Shown piece by piece: positions 58,264-64,000 of a stretch of DNA of 64,000 bases. The notes below the pieces were generated by a model. The model had not been told where the DNA came from and searched no databases. It was given only the letters and a program-made list of their open reading frames with translations. The DNA is from Gonatopus flavifemur (taxonomy: Eukaryota > Arthropoda > Insecta > Hymenoptera > Dryinidae). Made by a program: the position numbers and the translations under genes. The first letter of the stretch is position 1, and every line of letters begins with the position of its first letter. Location of the stretch: the NCBI GenBank assembly GCA_018340375.1, contig JAFFJZ010000001.1, forward strand, positions 34,526,001 to 34,590,000, given 5' to 3'.

Positions 58264-59351
58264 AATTATTGTTTTTATTCACATGTTACGCAAATAAATA
58301 TAATTATTAAACTCATGAGGAGAAATTATAGCGTAGGAATGGAGAATTAACTTGACAAGGTCGAACCAGGTGATACGCTTAAATAAAATACACGAGCTGG
58401 AATAGGATAAGACATTGTACATGCGCAAGTAGCATATGGACGTTTTATGAACGAACAGATAACATGCGAATAAGACAAATATTCGATGGCATCCCTGTTG
58501 GAAAAAATTTTGTTCAATTGCATTCTCAATTTGGACACTTTTTTTATTAAGAATTGACAAAAATCCAAGAAAATTGGCAAAGTTTGATGAATTTGATTCA
58601 ACTTCATCGAAATTTACTGAAACCCTATTGATTTTTCATGCAAAAAAAGTTCCATTTGTGAGTGTAAGTCAAATTTTTTGATGCTACTTAGGTGATTGTG
58701 TATATAATATATTTTTTTAATATTATTCATACTGTTTGTATTCTCAGGTGTATGAGCTTTGCAAAGTTTTTGATAATTATAAATAAAATATTTGTTGAAA
58801 AACTGTGTTGAACTCGAAACAATCCCATTCATTAATTAATTTTCAATAATCAATTCACTGAAAAATATCGGTACATATGTGTTTTCAGTGCTACATTATT
58901 CGTCCCTTTGAGAATTATGGTCCTGACGATATGGAATGTGGCTGCATTCGGAGAAATAACATTGTCTCAAAATTGGTACGTGGTTGAGAGTGAATTGAGA
59001 GAACGTGACTTGCATTCCTTTTACAACGTGAGCAATCAGAAGTCATTCCCTGTGACGAATGTATAAACGCAAGAAAAAGAAAAACTAATGGTACATAGGA
59101 CATAAAAAAATCTTCTTGGATGCAACATTGTAATGCGGTGTACAATCATGATTTATGACTCTATAGACAAAAGATGTCAGTATTTTCACGACTTGTAATC
59201 CTTTGTAACCAAATTTGATGTGAGTAAATGAGTATGTTGAGTTATACGTTTGGAATGTACGTTGTACATTCGTTTGGCATGTACGTTTCACAACATGTAC
59301 GTTTGGAAGAATAGTTAGTTCACTAAGGAAGAATCAAAACGTGTCTATCAA
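58264..59351. other. Intergenic, unassigned
   Basis: No exon or repeat family recognised. A CTGTTGGAAAAAATTTTG motif near 58496 may be a stray piece of the preceding MITE family. Confidence 0.35.
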
Positions 59352-59760
59352 CACTGTAAGAAATACATGTAAAATTAAATGCAACAAGTTTACCCCTAGT
59401 CTGTTTACGTGAAATGCGTTTCCATTAAAATTTTGGCAGTCTCTTTACCCTGTATGTCACCTGTAATTTCCCATGAACGCTATGATGGTAGTTTTACAAG
59501 TACCGAGTACTGGTAAAATGAAATTATATCCACATATCAATGTAAAATGACCGACTTCAATGGTAATTTTACAAATACTTAGGACTGGTAAAATCGAATT
59601 ACATGTACATGTCAATGTAAAATTACATGCATTCTGGTAAAATCACTGGTGTGTGTAGTTGGTAATTTTTACATTAATATGTATCATGTAATTCCACTGA
59701 TACTGTATATCCTGTTGCCATTGACATTTGGTAAAATTACTACCAACATTTTTCACAGTG
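59352..59760. mobile_element. MITE with CACTGTAAGAAA ends and an internal 76-bp tandem duplication
   Basis: Left CACTGTAAGAAATACATG, right CATTTTTCACAGTG. Two tandem units starting at about 59484 and 59560 share GGTARTTTTACAARTAC and GACTGGTAAAAT-type motifs. Confidence 0.7.
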
Positions 59761-60387
59761 AACGTTAGACGATGGTTACTGAATTCGATCCATGTTTTAT
59801 AAGAATTCACATGAGATGTACATTTTTACTGTATAAAAGTGTCGATACGGTTGAATATACAGCTCGTCTCTGTCTCATATTTTGGAAGAGAAATAACACG
59901 AACAATATTTTAATAAATGACGAATTCTAATAAATATTTAATACAAATTGATATATAAATAAATGTTCTCGCTATCGTGAAGTATCGATATTTTCCCGTA
60001 TCGCCCATGTGTTGTTAACTATAACATCAATTAATTGATATTTTCAACTCCAAAATGAACCGTTCGTCAGGTTTGGAACACGGTAGGTGGAGAAACACCT
60101 GTGGCCCGGCAACCAGTTCATCACATCCGTTCACAAGGTTGACATAATTCAGGCGATTCCATCTACATTTTTGGTTCATACAATAGCCCTTGGTATGGGT
60201 TGATATAGAGTGTATTATGAAAAATGAATAACTTTCGACCCTCAACAAAATCTTCCTTGATGCTTGATTTTTGATGTATACAAATATTTCCATAAATCCA
60301 AATATCTCAACGCTACAATTCAAAATTTTTGATGTAGATGCAGAATAAAAATATCTCCTTGGGAAACAGTCCAGTTCACTATTTGAT

Positions 60388-61190
60388 ATCATCATCATGA
60401 AGTAATCAGTCTTACGACTGGTTTGATGAAACCCTCCACCCCTGTCTATTATCCGCAAAACGTTTAATTTGTACATATCTACTACATCCCTTGTCTTGTA
60501 CGATTTGCTTCATATAACTTACTCTAGGTCTACCTTTACCAGTTTTACCATTCATTTTCCCTTCCAATATTGTTTTCAATAAACTCTCATGCCGTAATGT
60601 GTGTCCTATAAGATTGCTTCTCCTTTTCACGATGTGTTTCAAAAGATTTCTTTCTTCATTTATCTGCTCGAGTACTTCTTCATTTTTGACTTTGTCTATC
60701 CATTTTATTCTGAGCATCCTCCTATAACACCACATTTCAAAAGCTTCAAGTCTTCGTTGATCAGTTTTCCCCATTGTCCAAGTTTCGCAACCATATAATG
60801 CTGTGCTCCAAACGTAACTTTTCAAGAATTTCTTCCTTACTTCCAAGCTTATATTTTTTGAGCATAATAACTGTCTCTTTTGATAAAAAGCCTGTTTCCC
60901 TTGTGCTATTCTTGCTCTTATATCTCTTTCGCTTTTGCCGTTCTCTGTAATTATGCTTCCTAGATATTTGAATTCTTTCACCTGTTCAATTGTCTCGGTA
61001 TCTATTTTGATTCTCGTTCTTCTAGCTGTTTCCGCTGCTGTACACATCATGAATTTTGTTTTGTCTTTATTTATATTCATACACATACATATTGTTATTT
61101 GATATGTAGCAATAAATGTTTCTAATATGTTCTCAGTAGAATGTAGAGAGTAGAAATATTTCAAGTGCTCAATTAGTCCAGCCCTCAGGG
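60388..61190 (-). mobile_element. 5'-truncated non-LTR retrotransposon (RTE-like)
   Basis: The minus-strand frame ends at about 60412 (stop), and the element ends in a short GATGATGATGA tail at 60388-60402, typical of RTE-clade 3' ends. The 5' side stops around 61140-61190 with no endonuclease or YADD core, so this is a dead-on-arrival insertion. Confidence 0.75.
60412..61164 (-). pseudogene. Reverse transcriptase C-terminal fragment
   Basis: About 250 codons, open throughout. It retains DKTKFMM, then FKYLGSIITENGKSERDIR, ALYGCETWTM and a C-terminal stretch ending RQGWRVSSNQS, characteristic of the thumb and C-terminal region of RTE/jockey-like reverse transcriptases. The palm motifs carrying the catalytic Asp pair are absent, so the protein could not be an active polymerase. 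The uninterrupted frame suggests a fairly young copy. The start shown (MKYFYS) is not a natural start. Confidence 0.8.
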
Positions 61191-61317
61191 GCGCAACAAC
61201 TGCTATGAACTAACGCTATGAATGGGTGTTCAAAACATCTAAGTATCGGTGACGAGAAGAAACTGAACTTGAACACATTTGGCTGCTATAATTTAGCTTA
61301 TTTTGATGTTTTTCCTA

Positions 61318-61815
61318 TTAAGGGGAGGTTTACCTTTTTATTGACCAAAACAACGGTTTTTTCTTGATTTTCTTTTTCATAGAAGGAAATAAGTAATCGA
61401 CTCAAAATTTTGGCTACTCGTTGAATACATCAAAGACTACAAAAAAATATTTTTTTTATTGAAAAATAGCGTGACTGTATCCGATGACGCCTACAAAAAT
61501 GATCGGATATTGGAAAATGAAAAATTTTCATAAAATATATGAGTGTAGTTGGAACCTGAACTACAATCATCGCTGAAAATAAAAAATTAAGAAAATTTGA
61601 ATATTTTTTTTCGTTTTCCTTGCTTTTTTTCGCTCTTTGAAGTTCTGTAAAAACAAAGTTACGCATATATCATCTTGATTGTAGTTCAGGCTCCAATAAA
61701 TCCAATGAGCTTTAAAACAAAAGAAAAGGTGATCCGTCGAGTAGTTTTTGAGTAATCGTGGCCAGCAGTTCAAAAAACATGGTTTCGAGAAACACGCATT
61801 TAATTTTTCGGAATC
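61318..61815 (-). mobile_element. Diverged relative of the TTAA-target MITE (copy 5, one end missing)
   Basis: Starts TTAAGGGGAGGTTTACC. The interior matches the other copies in the segments GTAGTTTTTGAGTAATCGTG and AAAACATGGTTTCGAGAAA. The second TIR is not found. Confidence 0.6.
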
Positions 61816-62075
61816 ATGGCCCATGTATCGACATTTGGTGGTCCATATGGTGCCTTTGCTTACTAAGAATTTTCACTTTGATAGGATTAGAGTGTGAGAA
61901 ATTTTTGTGGGAAAATTCCTATCAATTTATGTGAAGTAATTAACATATACACGCGTTTGAAATTCTCAGTACTTATCCGGAAATTCATTGTAGAAGGGTG
62001 CTAAAAAGGCCTCAAAATTTGGAATTTTCAGTTAAGTTTATGGGAAATTTCATACACATGTATTGAAACGTTGTT

Positions 62076-62270
62076 GAAGTTTGAATCGTTTATAGGAACG
62101 AAACAACCATTCAAGCTCACAATATTCGATGAATCTTGGGTGTTTATCTTCTCGGAATAACACTTTGGAATTACAAACATTGCTTGAAAAATGTACTATA
62201 TATTTCAAAGTAACAACTAATTATCTCGTTATTCTATTACCAATTCGTTTCAATAAACGATTCAAACTTC
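62076..62270. repeat. Family-J dispersed repeat, copy 2
   Basis: GAAGTTTGAATCGTTTATAG at the left and its complement AAACGATTCAAACTTC at the right, so this copy keeps both inverted ends. Homologous to 43235-43434. Confidence 0.6.
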
Positions 62271-63300
62271 ATCAGCATTGGTTGCTGCATATAAGGAAAT
62301 TCTGATTATTTCCGATTATTTCAATATTATTTAGAAGTGAATGAAATCCATCTTCAATTAAGAAGAATCCAAAATTCAATTCCTCAATTGGCTTCAAAAA
62401 TGCACGAAACGTAAAGATATTTTTAACAATGTTGAATTCGACGGTGTATGAAAGAAAACATCCCCTTTGATTCTTTTTATTCGTTGACTTATCATGACCC
62501 TCGTTGTATTACATGCAGACTGAACTCATAAAATGAGAGGGTCCTTTGTTGACATGCCGCTTATTTCCTGAGATCCATGTGGTAATGTAGACACAAAACA
62601 CATGTGGCTCGGTTAAAGTGCGCAAAATCTCAACAACTATTCCACATAAATGTGTAATCTGCTGGAAAAAAAATCAGTTTCTATAAAGAAGTGCTAAATT
62701 GTAGATATCTATATCAAGAAATCCATTGGTTATTCTTGATTATTCTAAATTAATTCTGACAACTGGATATAATTGTCAATATATTTTGCCTTCACTATAG
62801 TTTTTATTGACGGCCTCTATCCTGTACATCATCCCAGATCAGGCGGAATTTATGAATAACTTAATTGGTACTTGAAAGATTCAATATGAATTCTCAAGGA
62901 TTCTTTTTGGACATCTATTGCTGTGTGGAGTGATAGTCAATACGAACTTTCCTACGGTCAATCATATTGAAATGTTTATAACAAAATAAATCATCAAGGG
63001 CAATTTCCTCTTGGAGACGTGGGCAAAATTTTCCCTGATTAAAAAATCCTATTCATTCCGATTAAACATACAGAATTCCAAATGAGACTCATTAATACCT
63101 ATCAAATCTGGATCGGAATGCTGAACGTTCAATGGAAATCAATCGGAATCAATGGGATTTTTGAACCAAGGTTACTACTTTCCGAACAACTAAGCGATAT
63201 TTACAAATTTTTCATGTAAAAGGGTGAGGTAGATTCCTAAGATTAAACTCTGAATATTGAATCAGTACAGAAAATAATGATTGAAAAGTGTGTAAACGAT
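62271..63300. other. Intergenic, unassigned
   Basis: AT-rich. No gene or repeat family recognised. Confidence 0.35.
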
Positions 63301-63319
63301 TCCCAAATTGAAAAACATA

Positions 63320-64000
63320 CTGTAAATATTTTCCCATGTAGCACATAATATTCTGAGAATATTTTGATGATGTACGAAGAACAAACGTACCCAGAATATT
63401 CTGATAAGACGTCAAGTATACATAAAAATCGTCAATAGAACGTTTGAGTGAGATTGTTTCAAATATCTGTGGAATATCCATAGAACGTTCTCACAACGTT
63501 CACAATGTCTTCAGAATATTCTTCTGCAGCATACTCTATGAACGTTCAAACGATGTTTGGAACAGTTCCATCGTAATATTCTGTGCATGTTGACAGAATA
63601 TCCATAGAATTGCTCCGAGAATCCTTTGTTTGACTGAGTAATATGAATGCTTTATTATTCCAAAATCACAGCACCGGGCGTTTCATTCGGATTCTGGGCA
63701 TTTCCAAGGGTAAACAAATATCGAAGAACTGAGGTATCTATCCTGTGCTATGTGAATAATAAAGCATTCGTATTACTCAGTTAAAGAAAGGATTCTCGGA
63801 GCAATTTTTTACGAATACTGAGTATTTATTTTTTGAAAATGTCTACACCTTGTCCGAATACGGCAACGGGTCAGCACAGGGGAGATACCTCTGTTTTTCT
63901 ATATTTGTTGATCATTGAAAATGCCCAGGATTTGGGCGAAACGCCGGGTGCTGTGATTTTAAAATAATGAAGCATTCTTATTACTCATTTGAGGCCCATG
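63320..64000. repeat. Complex inverted repeat running to the right edge
   Basis: 63600-63710 (GCTCCGAGAATCCTTTGTTT, GAATGCTTTATTATTCC, GCACCGGGCGTTTCATTCGG) recurs inverted at 63755-63805 and again at 63920-63990. The preceding 63320-63600 has many GAATATTC and GAACGTT motifs. The element probably continues outside the window. Confidence 0.6.

Noticed and set aside
1..64000. CRISPR arrays, operons, bacterial origins or riboswitches
   Set aside because: The window is eukaryotic with spliced genes. The tandem repeats seen do not have spacer structure.

Overview
This is a window of an AT-rich insect nuclear genome. The evidence is intron-split genes with canonical GT/AG sites, two juvenile hormone epoxide hydrolase (JHEH) genes, the 3' part of a Pdp1-type PAR-bZIP gene, two mariner elements and a 5'-truncated non-LTR retrotransposon. 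A hymenopteran is my best guess, but the sequence alone does not prove the order. All three host genes lie on the + strand.

Layout: 1-3657 holds two small inverted-repeat elements and one TTAA-target MITE. 3658-5514 carries the last three coding exons of the Pdp1 homologue, followed by a CAG-rich 3' UTR. 5.6-21 kb is gene-poor: a MITE nested in a MITE (7.8-8.3 kb), a dead mariner containing another MITE (14.45-16.0 kb), and a TTAA MITE inserted in an older copy of itself (18.7-19.7 kb). 21184-28866 is a complete six-exon JHEH gene (456 aa). 28.9-40.7 kb is a repeat graveyard with foldback elements, a triple-nested insertion (33.1-34.2 kb) and a nearly readable mauritiana-type mariner broken by a palindrome (37.6-39.1 kb). 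40690-57026 is a second complete JHEH gene (eight exons, 474 aa). Its introns are swollen by repeats, including one insertion chain of about 4 kb. 57-64 kb has more MITEs, the RTE-like retrotransposon 3' end on the - strand, and a foldback running off the right edge.

The two JHEH genes are tandem paralogues. Spliced from the sequence, both place the catalytic Asp at 224, Glu at 400 and His at 427, and share four intron positions with identical phases; the second gene has two extra introns. JHEH is a membrane-anchored microsomal enzyme that opens the epoxide of juvenile hormone. Pdp1 is a bZIP transcription factor known from clock and growth control in flies. Nothing in the window links its function to the JHEH pair beyond proximity.

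I found no convincing new molecular system. The notable content is the density and hierarchy of small inverted-repeat elements, several of which can be dated relative to one another by nesting and by empty-site comparison inside this window. Exon coordinates were worked out by hand from splice signals and reading phase. Repeat boundaries are by eye and may be off by a few bases.
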